From Lactiplantibacillus plantarum (GTDB lineage Bacteria > Bacillota > Bacilli > Lactobacillales > Lactobacillaceae), in assembly GCF_014131735.1 (NCBI RefSeq), contig NZ_CP039121.1, forward strand, positions 2,666,001 through 2,730,000: a stretch of 64,000 nucleotides of DNA, read 5' to 3'. Numbering within the stretch: position 1 is the first letter of the stretch; each line of letters begins with the position of its first letter. Positions 9,037 through 16,527 of this stretch are shown piece by piece. The translations under genes and the position numbers were made by a program. The notes under the pieces were generated by a model. It worked only from the letters and a program-made list of their open reading frames with translations, had not been told where the DNA came from and did no database searches.

Positions 9037-9698
9037 TGGTCTTCCCCTCCCTTGGATGCCACATAAGCCGGTAACTGTGACGCCATAATCTCTAAGGCCT
9101 GCGTCACAACTTGGTCCAATGGCTGACTTGCATCGACGCGCTTGATACGGTCAGGATGATCAGCCAGTAATCTCAAATACGCTGCTTGCACCCGGTGATG
9201 GAAACTTAAGGCTTCCACGTCCAAGCGATTAATTTCATTTTGGCGATGTTGTTGAATGCGGTTTAATCCAACGGCAGCATCTACGTCAAAATACAACGTT
9301 AAATCTGCGGTTAGCCCCGCGGTCGCGAACTGATTCATATCATAAACCGCTTGTTCCCCAATACCACGACCGGCCCCCTGATAAGCGACCGAGCTATCGA
9401 TGTAGCGATCACACAAGACAAGTTGGTCGTTCTGCAATGCTGGTTGAATGGTTTGGACGATATGTTGTCGCCGTGCTGCCGCATAGAGTAACGCTTCCGT
9501 ACGGTCGTCCATCGCTGTATTATGACGGTCTAAAATGATTTTTCGAATTGCTTCTGAGATTTGATTCCCGCCCGGTTCACGCGTCACAACTAAGCGATCC
9601 CCTAATTGTGGCTGTAATTTGGCCACAATCGCGTTTAAAGCTGACGTTTTGCCGGCACCGTCTGGCCCTTCAAAAGTAACTAATTTTCCTGTCAACAT
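9033..9698 (-). CDS. tmk: Thymidylate kinase
   Basis: It phosphorylates dTMP to dTDP. The P-loop FEGPDGAGKTSAL is at the N terminus, the DRY-type motif is CDRYIDSSVAYQGAGRG, and the lid lies near residue 145. The start is ambiguous: an ATG at 9710 has no ribosome site, the ATG at 9698 has GGGA at suitable distance, and a TTG at 9695 is also possible; I chose 9698. In relatives it follows yaaL directly. Here about 5.6 kb containing a PTS cassette lies between, so it must use a new promoter in the upstream gap. Confidence 0.92.
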   Translation of the reverse strand: MLTGKLVTFEGPDGAGKTSALNAIVAKLQPQLGDRLVVTREPGGNQISEAIRKIILDRHNTAMDDRTEALLYAAARRQHIVQTIQPALQNDQLVLCDRYIDSSVAYQGAGRGIGEQAVYDMNQFATAGLTADLTLYFDVDAAVGLNRIQQHRQNEINRLDVEALSFHHRVQAAYLRLLADHPDRIKRVDASQPLDQVVTQALEIMASQLPAYVASKGGEDQ

Positions 9699-9710
9699 TC
9701 CCAATCCCAT

Positions 9711-10139
9711 CTATTTTCTTATATGTAGCAATTGTACTTGATTTTTGAGTACCTGTCTAATACGGTTACCACTAGTGAGGGTACTTTTTCACGATTTTTA
9801 CGTGGGTCGGCTACTACCAATTGTGGTTTTGATGATTTATTCGGTGAATTGCTAAAAAGTTATTAGATAGTACTACCCACGATTGATAAATACCGATTTT
9901 AGTTTGTTATTCATTAGTGGATGCTCCATACCTACTTTTGATATCATATAAGACTGTCGTTGAACCAGTATTTAGTAAAATAATGACTACTGGGCGTTCA
10001 GTCAATTTCCAGTAAGAGCATTGAAAAGGTTACCCAGAAAATCTGAATCATTCTATCAGAAAAACTAAAATTCAGTTTTTCACCCTATTTACTTGTATAG
10101 AGGCTACATCATGTCACGGACGCTTTGCTTAGTTTAATA
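9711..10139. other. 429-bp gap between tmk and the aldolase gene
   Basis: I see no gene here. The stretch is AT-rich and must hold the promoter now serving tmk (leftward) and the end of the aldolase transcript. A short AT hairpin (AAAAACT at 10060-10066 with AGTTTTT at 10074-10080) could be a weak terminator. One boundary of the inserted PTS cassette should lie here; no obvious long direct repeat was found. Confidence 0.5.
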
Positions 10140-10778
10140 TTAAGCTTTGTTCTTTCTGTAAGCCTCTAACTGTTCAGTTAATTTATGAGCGTTACTTTCA
10201 ATCTGTTGAAGACTCCCATTAGCTAACAAGCCACCAAATGCCACACAGTCAGCGCCAGCATCGAGAAAATCATTAAAATTATCAAAATTTCCACCGCCAG
10301 AAGCAAGGATTGGCATGTTGGGAATAGGCGTTTTAACAGTATTAATCCACTTTGGACCGTCAATCGCTGAGCCTGGGAAGACTTTAATAAAAGCTGCACC
10401 ATAGGTCATTGCTTCTACAGCCTCAGTAACCGTATTGCACCCTGGTAAGTAGGGAACTTGATAGCGGTTGCAAATCAACGCAACATCTTTATCAAATTCA
10501 GGGGATAAGATAAAGTCCGTCCCACTTAAGATGGCTATTCTAGCAGTGACCGCGTCTAAAACAGTCCCTGCCCCGATAATGATCTCCGGAAAATTTTTTT
10601 TGACTTGTTTTATTGATTCCTGCGCCGTTGGAACCGTAAAGCTTAATTCAATTAGCTTTACACCACCTTTTAACCCCGCCTCAGCAATATTTAGTGAAGT
10701 TTGAACGTCTGCACGAACAACTGACATAATGCCATAATCGCGAATTTCTTTTGTAATTTCTGCCTTTTGCATATCCAT
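10140..10778 (-). CDS. 2-keto-3-deoxy-6-phosphogluconate-type aldolase
   Basis: It is a class I aldolase of the KDPG/KHG family, which cleaves 2-keto-3-deoxy-6-phosphogluconate or a close analogue into pyruvate and glyceraldehyde 3-phosphate. The 212 residues show the phosphate-binding GAGTVLDAVTA, the Schiff-base lysine in AAFIKVFPGS (near residue 130) and the ASGGGNFDNF loop. It is the last gene of a four-gene leftward operon with PTS IIA, IIB and IIC. No keto-deoxy-sugar kinase, dehydratase or isomerase is encoded nearby, so the PTS itself may deliver the phosphorylated substrate. The exact substrate (KDPG or KDPGal) cannot be read from the sequence. Confidence 0.87.
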   Translation of the reverse strand: MDMQKAEITKEIRDYGIMSVVRADVQTSLNIAEAGLKGGVKLIELSFTVPTAQESIKQVKKNFPEIIIGAGTVLDAVTARIAILSGTDFILSPEFDKDVALICNRYQVPYLPGCNTVTEAVEAMTYGAAFIKVFPGSAIDGPKWINTVKTPIPNMPILASGGGNFDNFNDFLDAGADCVAFGGLLANGSLQQIESNAHKLTEQLEAYRKNKA

Positions 10779-10792
10779 ATGAATACCTCATT

Positions 10793-12055
10793 TTAAAAAA
10801 TACTAAATACTTGTTTGAGTAAAATACCAATAACATTGTAATCAACATTAGGAAATGTTGAGCCTTGAATCCCCATTTGTTGGAGTACTGGTAATAGTAA
10901 GAGTGGTAAGAAGGATAGCATTAGTCCCATGACAAAGGAGCCTGCTAACGCACCACGCCAACCACCAGTTGAATTGCCAAACACTCCCGCTGCACCACCA
11001 GAGAAGAAACAAATATGTGCTGCAGGTATAATAACTGTTGAAAAATGAAATACGGTCATAATGACAATGCCCAATAACCCGGCCGCGTAAGAACCAATAA
11101 AGCCAACAAGGACAGCCGTTGGAGCGTATGGAAAAATAGTTGGTACATCAAGTGCAGGGCGGGATCCTGGAATGTATTTAGTCGAGATTGCAACGAAAGC
11201 ATTCGTAATTTCTTCAAGAAACATCCCAACACCATACATCAGAACACTCATCGCCGCAGTAAAAGTTAAAGCCTGAATCAACGGGAACACTAGCCAATGA
11301 ACGCCACCAGAAATTTTAGCAGTTGCAACTTGACCCGCGGCAAACGTTGCTATATAGAACATAATCAACATCACGATTGCCACACCGATAATGAAATCTT
11401 TAAATAGAGACAAAAACTTTGGAAATTTAATATTTTCAGTGGTTTCATCTGCGTGTTTTTTAAAGAGCGTCCCAACCAAACCAGAAGTTGCATAACCAAT
11501 CATGTTAAAATGACCAATCGCTTGTGCATCACCGCCTGTGATTTTTCGCATAAACGGCTGACAAAGAGCTGGTAGCGCCGTAGAACAAAATCCTAAAATC
11601 GCACCACCAAATATGATTGCCCAAAGATCATTTAATCCTTCAAATTTGAGAATTAAAGCTAATACACAAGCAAAAAACAAACTATGACCACCTGTGAAAA
11701 AGATGTTTTTAAATGGTGTAATTCGTGCAAAAACTAAATTCATTGCAAAGCCTAATATCAATGTTAACGCAACAACAAACCCATACTTACCTTGCGCCAT
11801 TGCAGTTGCAGCTTCTGGCGCTGCAATAACACCATGAATATGGAATCCTTCTTTGAACAAAACATTAAATGATTGTAGCGTAGTCGTGATTGTGCTGGCA
11901 CCAATCTGGAAAATTAAGAAACCAACAATTGTTTTAATAGTTCCTTTAGTAACATCCGTTGCGTCTTTCCCTTTTTGACTAACCAAACCGATGAATGCAA
12001 CAGCACCTAGTAAAATTGCTGGACTACTGAATAGACTGATTAAGAACTTAAGCAT
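10793..12055 (-). CDS. PTS IIC component, ascorbate (UlaA/SgaT) family
   Basis: This is the membrane channel of a PTS permease, 420 residues with about ten to eleven hydrophobic segments. The N-terminal SSPAILLGAVAFIGLVSQKG, the VGFLIFQIGAS repeat region and GGDAQAIGHFNMIGY are typical of the UlaA/SgaT class. Ascorbate operons carry ulaD, ulaE and ulaF; none is present, and an aldolase follows instead, so the cargo is probably another sugar acid. Its partner IIB lies 10 bp upstream and IIA just before that. Confidence 0.88.
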   Translation of the reverse strand: MLKFLISLFSSPAILLGAVAFIGLVSQKGKDATDVTKGTIKTIVGFLIFQIGASTITTTLQSFNVLFKEGFHIHGVIAAPEAATAMAQGKYGFVVALTLILGFAMNLVFARITPFKNIFFTGGHSLFFACVLALILKFEGLNDLWAIIFGGAILGFCSTALPALCQPFMRKITGGDAQAIGHFNMIGYATSGLVGTLFKKHADETTENIKFPKFLSLFKDFIIGVAIVMLIMFYIATFAAGQVATAKISGGVHWLVFPLIQALTFTAAMSVLMYGVGMFLEEITNAFVAISTKYIPGSRPALDVPTIFPYAPTAVLVGFIGSYAAGLLGIVIMTVFHFSTVIIPAAHICFFSGGAAGVFGNSTGGWRGALAGSFVMGLMLSFLPLLLLPVLQQMGIQGSTFPNVDYNVIGILLKQVFSIF

Positions 12056-12065
12056 GGATTATAAC

Positions 12066-12341
12066 CTACTTTCCAATATACGGTGTCATCTTTCGTTCAA
12101 TTTCATTAGAATCCATTAAGCTGTCAATACCAATAATTGGTGTTTTTACGCCTTCATCCTCCAACTCTTTAGCAACATCACTTAATGAAATAATTAAGTC
12201 CCCACGAAAACTACCAACTGCATCTAAACTGGCATGTTCACAATCAACATCCCAACCATTTTTACTAGCAACATTCCTAACCTGAACTGTTAACATAGTA
12301 CTGGTACCCATTCCGTTGCGACACGTTACTAAAACTTTCAT
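12066..12341 (-). CDS. PTS IIB component, ascorbate/galactitol class
   Basis: This cytoplasmic phosphocarrier has 91 residues. The phosphorylated cysteine is at residue 8 in VTCRNGMGTSTML, the P-loop signature of Ula/Gat IIB proteins. It accepts phosphate from the IIA encoded 6 bp upstream and hands it to sugar bound by IIC. Confidence 0.9.
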   Translation of the reverse strand: MKVLVTCRNGMGTSTMLTVQVRNVASKNGWDVDCEHASLDAVGSFRGDLIISLSDVAKELEDEGVKTPIIGIDSLMDSNEIERKMTPYIGK

Positions 12342-12347
12342 AATTAA

Positions 12348-12785
12348 TCACCTTTCATTAAATAAATCTATAACCTCGTTAACATCGTTAGATCGAGTTA
12401 CTTTTTCAATTACTCTTGTTTTTTGGAGCACATTAACTAAAGCAGCCATTTGACTTAAGTGAATATCATCGCCAACTGAACTAAGTGTAAAAACAAGACT
12501 TACTGGATCATTAACCTTATTTCCAAACTTAACCGGCTCAGTTAAGACAGTAAGTCCAAGACCATTTTTTAAGGCCCCATCAGATACAGCAGCGTGTGAT
12601 AACGCTATGTGTGGTGCAATTACAATATAGGGACCATCCTTTTCAGCAATTTCAATGACACGCTCAGGATACTCTTTAGTCACAAACTTATTCTTGACTA
12701 ATGGCTCCGCTGCACATCTAATCGCAGATTGCCAACTGTCAACCGTTACATCCAATTGAACTAAACTTGAATCAAGTAATTGCAT
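12348..12785 (-). CDS. PTS IIA component, mannitol/fructose-like (UlaC type)
   Basis: This 145-residue phosphocarrier is the first gene of the leftward operon. The active histidine lies in APHIALSHAAVSDG, close to residue 73, the site phosphorylated by HPr. A second PTS_EIIA_2 domain of similar sequence forms the C terminus of the divergent regulator. A strong AGGAGGTG site precedes the ATG. The promoter overlaps a catabolite control site in the intergenic region. Confidence 0.9.
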   Translation of the reverse strand: MQLLDSSLVQLDVTVDSWQSAIRCAAEPLVKNKFVTKEYPERVIEIAEKDGPYIVIAPHIALSHAAVSDGALKNGLGLTVLTEPVKFGNKVNDPVSLVFTLSSVGDDIHLSQMAALVNVLQKTRVIEKVTRSNDVNEVIDLFNER

Positions 12786-12822
12786 CTTTTCACCTCCTAC
12801 TTCATTTCATTTAACAAAGTTA

Positions 12823-12850
12823 AGTCTACTCTTGATAAAAGCGCTTACAA
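12823..12850 (-). promoter_or_regulatory. Promoter of the PTS/aldolase operon
   Basis: On the minus strand TTGTAA (12845-12850) and TAGACT (12823-12828) are separated by 16 bp, upstream of the IIA gene. The spacer overlaps the cre site, so CcpA would occlude it. Confidence 0.5.
12836..12849. promoter_or_regulatory. Catabolite-responsive element (cre)
   Basis: TAAAAGCGCTTACA differs from the common cre form TGAAAGCGCTTACA at one position. It lies between the divergent PTS operon and regulator, so glucose repression by CcpA is likely. Confidence 0.75.
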
Positions 12851-12888
12851 GTGCAATAATTGCAGGTAAATTAGTGCAATCGTTACAC
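12850..12888. promoter_or_regulatory. Two direct repeats, candidate operator of the PRD regulator
   Basis: AGTGCAATAATTGCA (12850-12864) and AGTGCAATCGTTACA (12873-12887) share AGTGCAAT..TT.CA and start 23 bp apart. The first also contains the dyad TGCAATAATTGCA. They lie in the divergent promoter region, where a BglG/MtlR-type activator would bind. Confidence 0.5.
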
Positions 12889-12889
12889 T
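12860..12889 (+). promoter_or_regulatory. Possible promoter of the PRD regulator
   Basis: TTGCAG (12860-12865) and TACACT (12884-12889) with an 18-bp spacer precede the regulator start; both overlap the direct repeats, which suggests autoregulation. Confidence 0.4.
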
Positions 12890-12916
12890 ACTAGATGTTA
12901 AGGGGGTATATAGCCT

Positions 12917-14964
12917 ATGGAAGTTAATGATATTAAGCACGGAGAAGATATTTTAGAACTCTTACTTCAACCAAGTTCCTACGTAGATTTCAATCGAATT
13001 CATGAAGTATTACATATCTCACGAAGAACCTTCTTTTACGCTTTAAAAAAAATAAATCATTATCTAGACGATAATGATTTAGACACTATTCAAAACGTAA
13101 AGGGGGTTGGTTATCATCTTTCTGATGACACAAAGCACACTTTATTGAAAGAATTCTCAGATTCAAAAACAATCAGTCAGGTTTTCTCCCAGCGTGATCG
13201 GAAACTTCTAACCATGCTATCCTTGATTAATCACGAATATGTTTCATTAGAAAATAATCAACGACGCTTTCACATTACACATCATACTGCTGTCTCAGAT
13301 TTAAAAGCTTTGAAAGTAACTGCTCTAAACTATGGTCTTACGATAATTTCAGGAACAAATGGTACTTCTCTAACAGGTACGGAACGCAATCAACGAAATT
13401 GGTTTTTAACAGTTCTAGGCGAGAACGGCCCATTAATAAATAGCGCCTTAAAAATTGATCCCAATACGTCTCTCGAAATTACACATTTTCTGCGTACACT
13501 AGAAACGGACACTGGAAATTATTTTAGTGATGATACTTTAACAATCCTAATAACCTTCTTTTCTTGGTATCTGAACCGACTTCTCACAAATCATAGTTTT
13601 GAATTAAAACAAAACGATGCTAATATGTCTGAACAAGTTAGCATCATTAATAACTGGGCAAAAGCATTTTTATGCCATTATCAGATTTATAACGTAAACG
13701 AGCAGCTGTTCATCACCTACTTAGTAAAAAGCGGTCAGTTTATTCACATTAATCCCGATAATAAGCTAGCTCATAAATTAGCGCCTATTGTTAGACAAAT
13801 CATTCGTCGATTTAATGATGTTTCTGGCTCTCAAATCTCTGTAGAATCTTTAGAGGTACCCTTGTTAACACATCTTTTATCTACTTACTATCGTGTTAAG
13901 TATCAAATTACGTTTAAACAACCTAGCTTAAGCATAATTATGAAGCAGTACAATGAATTGATTTTTTTACACGTCTTTCTCTAAAACCCTTTGAAGACCT
14001 AATTGACCAGAGACTATCAGATGAAGAAGTTACACTCGTCGCAATTTATTTCGGAGGCATATTACGAAAAGAAAACAAACCAGATTACGCGGTTGACGTA
14101 GTTTGTTCTAGTGGCATTGGAACCTCGAAAGTTCTACACGAAGAATTACGTCAACGATACCCTAATGTTAAATTTTCGGAGCCTATGAGCGTTTTCAAAC
14201 TTAAAAACAGTCATTCCAGAAACATTAAACTAATTATTAGCACTATTAAATTAACAGATAGTTACCCTGTACCAACAATTGTCGTTGCACCAATTCCCAC
14301 AAAGATACAATGGCAACAAATTAACCAAGCACTGATATCACTAAAAATCATTAAAAGATCCTCTCACAATGCACTGACCGTTACCAATCTAATGGATATA
14401 ATCGGTGATTATGCTCGTATTAGTAATCCAGTAGCTCTTGAATCTGCGTTATCAAATTTACTCGCCAAAAACCAACCAACTCCAGAAACTGCATTAACAA
14501 ATAGCATTGGCCTACAAGAACTACTCTCACTTGATAACATACTGATTAGCCAACGGGACGATCTTAGTTGGAAAGATGCAATTATTAATGCCTTTACTCC
14601 CTTATTTAAGAAAGGCTATATTAATCGACACTACATTGACACAATTATTGCATCAACTGTAGAACATGGCCCTTACATGGTCATTGGTAATGGTGTAATG
14701 CTAGCCCATGCACGACCAGCGGATGGGGTTCGAAAAGTTGGTATGTCTCTATTGGTCTTAAAAAAACCAATTAAAATTTACGATGAAAATACTAAGCACG
14801 CTAAAAGAATAAATGTCATTATCGGACTCGCTCCAATAGATGCTGCAGAACATGTTTTAGCGTTATCACAGTTGGTAAAGCTACTTCAACAGCCACATTG
14901 GTTAGCAAATATTGAGAACGCAACCAATGCACAAATGGTTTATGATTCTTGCTTTCCAAATTAA
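12917..14964 (+). pseudogene. PRD-containing PTS operon regulator, split by a frameshift
   Basis: This is a BglG/MtlR-family transcription activator, controlled by PTS phosphorylation, that would regulate the divergent PTS operon. The first part (12917-13983) carries N-terminal helix-turn-helix domains (ISRRTFFYALKKINHYL) and PRDs. It stops soon after a run of seven Ts (13962-13968). Adding one T restores FFTRLSLKPFEDLIDQR and joins the frame to an EIIB-Gat-like domain (VVCSSGIGTSKVL, about 14099-14137) and a C-terminal EIIA domain (EHGPYMVIGNGVMLAHARPA) that ends at 14964. The restored protein would have about 682 residues, normal for the family. It may be a true mutation, a reversible slippage switch or an assembly error. 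If it is not suppressed, the truncated protein lacks the sensing domains. Confidence 0.85.
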
Positions 14965-15195
14965 GACTCAATAGAGTTCCGTAAAAGCCCAGCTTTTTGA
15001 TAATTCAGTTACACCTTGTCCCATGCTCTACAAAGAATCACACAAAGAGCAACTGCCTAAAGAGCAGAAAAGGATGCAGTGTTCCTCGACTTACATCATG
15101 TCCTACATTATTGAACAACGTGCTACCATTAAAGAATCATCTGTTATTGCAAGACTCTAAACTTCGTAAAAAGCCCTTTAAAGATGCAAGTTGAT
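14965..15195. other. Gap after the regulator, no gene recognised
   Basis: Short open frames run through this stretch, but none has a recognisable product, a good ribosome site or neighbours that explain it. It may hold decayed sequence and the right-hand edge of the PTS cassette. Confidence 0.4.
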
Positions 15196-15243
15196 AAATA
15201 AATAGGACGAACAACAAAATCCGGTTGCTCGTCCTATTTATTT
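15196..15243. terminator. Long bidirectional terminator between regulator and yaaL
   Basis: AAATAAATAGGACGA (15196-15210) pairs with TCGTCCTATTTATTT (15229-15243), extended by AAC/GTT with one mismatch. It lies between convergent genes, so it can stop both. Confidence 0.8.
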
Positions 15244-15316
15244 GCCTAGAGGCTATTATGCAAAAGCCTCACACATTTTTATTTTGAAACAAGTTATCTC
15301 TTAAATCACTAACAGT

Positions 15317-15568
15317 CTATTTATCAATGACCGAGCGCTGAATCGTCTGCCCATGAACTTGACGTAAACGTGCTTCACGATACAGATATAAATACTTAGC
15401 ACGCGCTAAGGCGGTCTGCGTAACTAGTTCACTCGTATTATTATCATAGACCGCTTCTTGGTTCTGCTTCGCACGGTCCCAGTCCAACTTAGCGGCATTC
15501 AGGGTCGACAATAACTGTTCATCAAAAACTTCCTTGGGATGCTTGATCTTCTGTTTACGTTTAAACAT
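15317..15568 (-). CDS. yaaL: YaaL family protein (DUF2508)
   Basis: This is a conserved 83-residue protein of unknown function, found between recR and tmk in Firmicutes. It is highly charged and helical, with KLDWDRAKQNQEAVYDN as the recognisable core. It starts 14 bp after recR with a good ribosome site, so it belongs to the dnaX-ebfC-recR transcript. In this genome the next gene in the usual order, tmk, has been displaced. Confidence 0.85.
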   Translation of the reverse strand: MFKRKQKIKHPKEVFDEQLLSTLNAAKLDWDRAKQNQEAVYDNNTSELVTQTALARAKYLYLYREARLRQVHGQTIQRSVIDK

Positions 15569-15582
15569 GGTGGCACCTCCAA

Positions 15583-16182
15583 TTACATTTCTTGGCGACC
15601 TTCAACTGCTTTGAATAAGGTCATTTCATCCGCATATTGAATATCACTACCAACCGACAAGCCGTGCGCCAATCGGGTCACTTTGATCCCCGCCGGCTTA
15701 ACTAACCGCGAGATGTACATCGCTGTTGCTTCACCTTCAGGCGTGGCATTTGTGGCAATAATGACTTCCTTGATGGCTTCATTTTGCTGTAGCCGTTTCA
15801 ATAAACTGGCAATGTTGATATCTTCCGGACCTTTGCCATCAATGGGTGACAATACCCCATGTAAGACGTGATACAGCCCGTTGTATTCCTTAATCTTTTC
15901 CATTGCCATGACATCCTTGGCCTCTTCAACAACCAGAACGGTGCTTTGATCACGCGACTTATCCTTACAAATCACACACGGATCATCTTCGGTGATATTA
16001 CCGCAAATACTACAAAAATGCAGGTCCCGTTTGGCCGCAATCAGCGACTTAGCGAACTCGGTGACGTCATCACCGTTCATATCAATTGTATAAAACGCCA
16101 GCCGCGTCGCAGTCTTGCCACCAATGCCGGGCAACTTCATATAACTATCAATCAACTTAGCAATTGGTTCTGGATACTGCAT
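15583..16182 (-). CDS. recR: Recombination mediator RecR
   Basis: It acts with RecO and RecF to load RecA on single-stranded gaps. The 199 residues show an N-terminal helix-hairpin-helix ([15 protein letters not shown]), a four-cysteine zinc finger ([16 protein letters not shown]), a Toprim domain ([12 protein letters not shown]... [13 protein letters not shown]) and a Walker-B-like end. It lies 15 bp downstream of ebfC in the conserved dnaX cluster. Confidence 0.96.
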   Translation of the reverse strand: MQYPEPIAKLIDSYMKLPGIGGKTATRLAFYTIDMNGDDVTEFAKSLIAAKRDLHFCSICGNITEDDPCVICKDKSRDQSTVLVVEEAKDVMAMEKIKEYNGLYHVLHGVLSPIDGKGPEDINIASLLKRLQQNEAIKEVIIATNATPEGEATAMYISRLVKPAGIKVTRLAHGLSVGSDIQYADEMTLFKAVEGRQEM

Positions 16183-16197
16183 GTACTTACCTCGTTT

Positions 16198-16506
16198 TTA
16201 CTGTAATCCCTTAGTATATTTTCCCATCGTACTTTGTGTCTGTTCATCGACCTTAGTCAACGCGTCGTTCACCGCAGCAACGACTAAGTCCTGTAACATA
16301 TCCACATCATCAGGATCAACAGCATCAGGGTTAATCGTAATATCCTTCATCTTCTTATCACCAGTAAAAGTGACTTTGACCATGTCGTCTGGCGCCGCAC
16401 CCGTGAAGGTTTGTTCATTTAAAGCCGCTTGTTCGGCTGTCATTTGCGCCTGCATCTTCTTCATTTGTTTCATCATACTTTGCATATTGCCCATTCCACG
16501 CATCAT
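16198..16506 (-). CDS. ebfC: Nucleoid-associated protein EbfC/YbaB
   Basis: This is a small dimeric DNA-binding protein, 102 residues, with a Met/Gln-rich helical N terminus ([15 protein letters not shown]) and the core [22 protein letters not shown]. It sits between dnaX and recR as in most bacteria. Its precise role is unsettled. Confidence 0.93.
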
Positions 16507-16527
16507 AATTATCAGTTCCTTTCGTCT

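Noticed and set aside
10060-10080. AT hairpin as the aldolase operon terminator
   Set aside because: Stem is only seven A/T pairs; mentioned as a weak possibility but not listed as a terminator.
14997-15194. 65-codon open frame after the regulator
   Set aside because: No recognisable product, no good ribosome site, and overlapping alternative frames; probably noncoding.
10093-15260. TAGAGGCTA near both edges of the PTS cassette as an insertion duplication
   Set aside because: The shared 9-bp sequence (about 10098 and 15247) is too short and its distance from the cassette borders too uncertain to call a target-site duplication.
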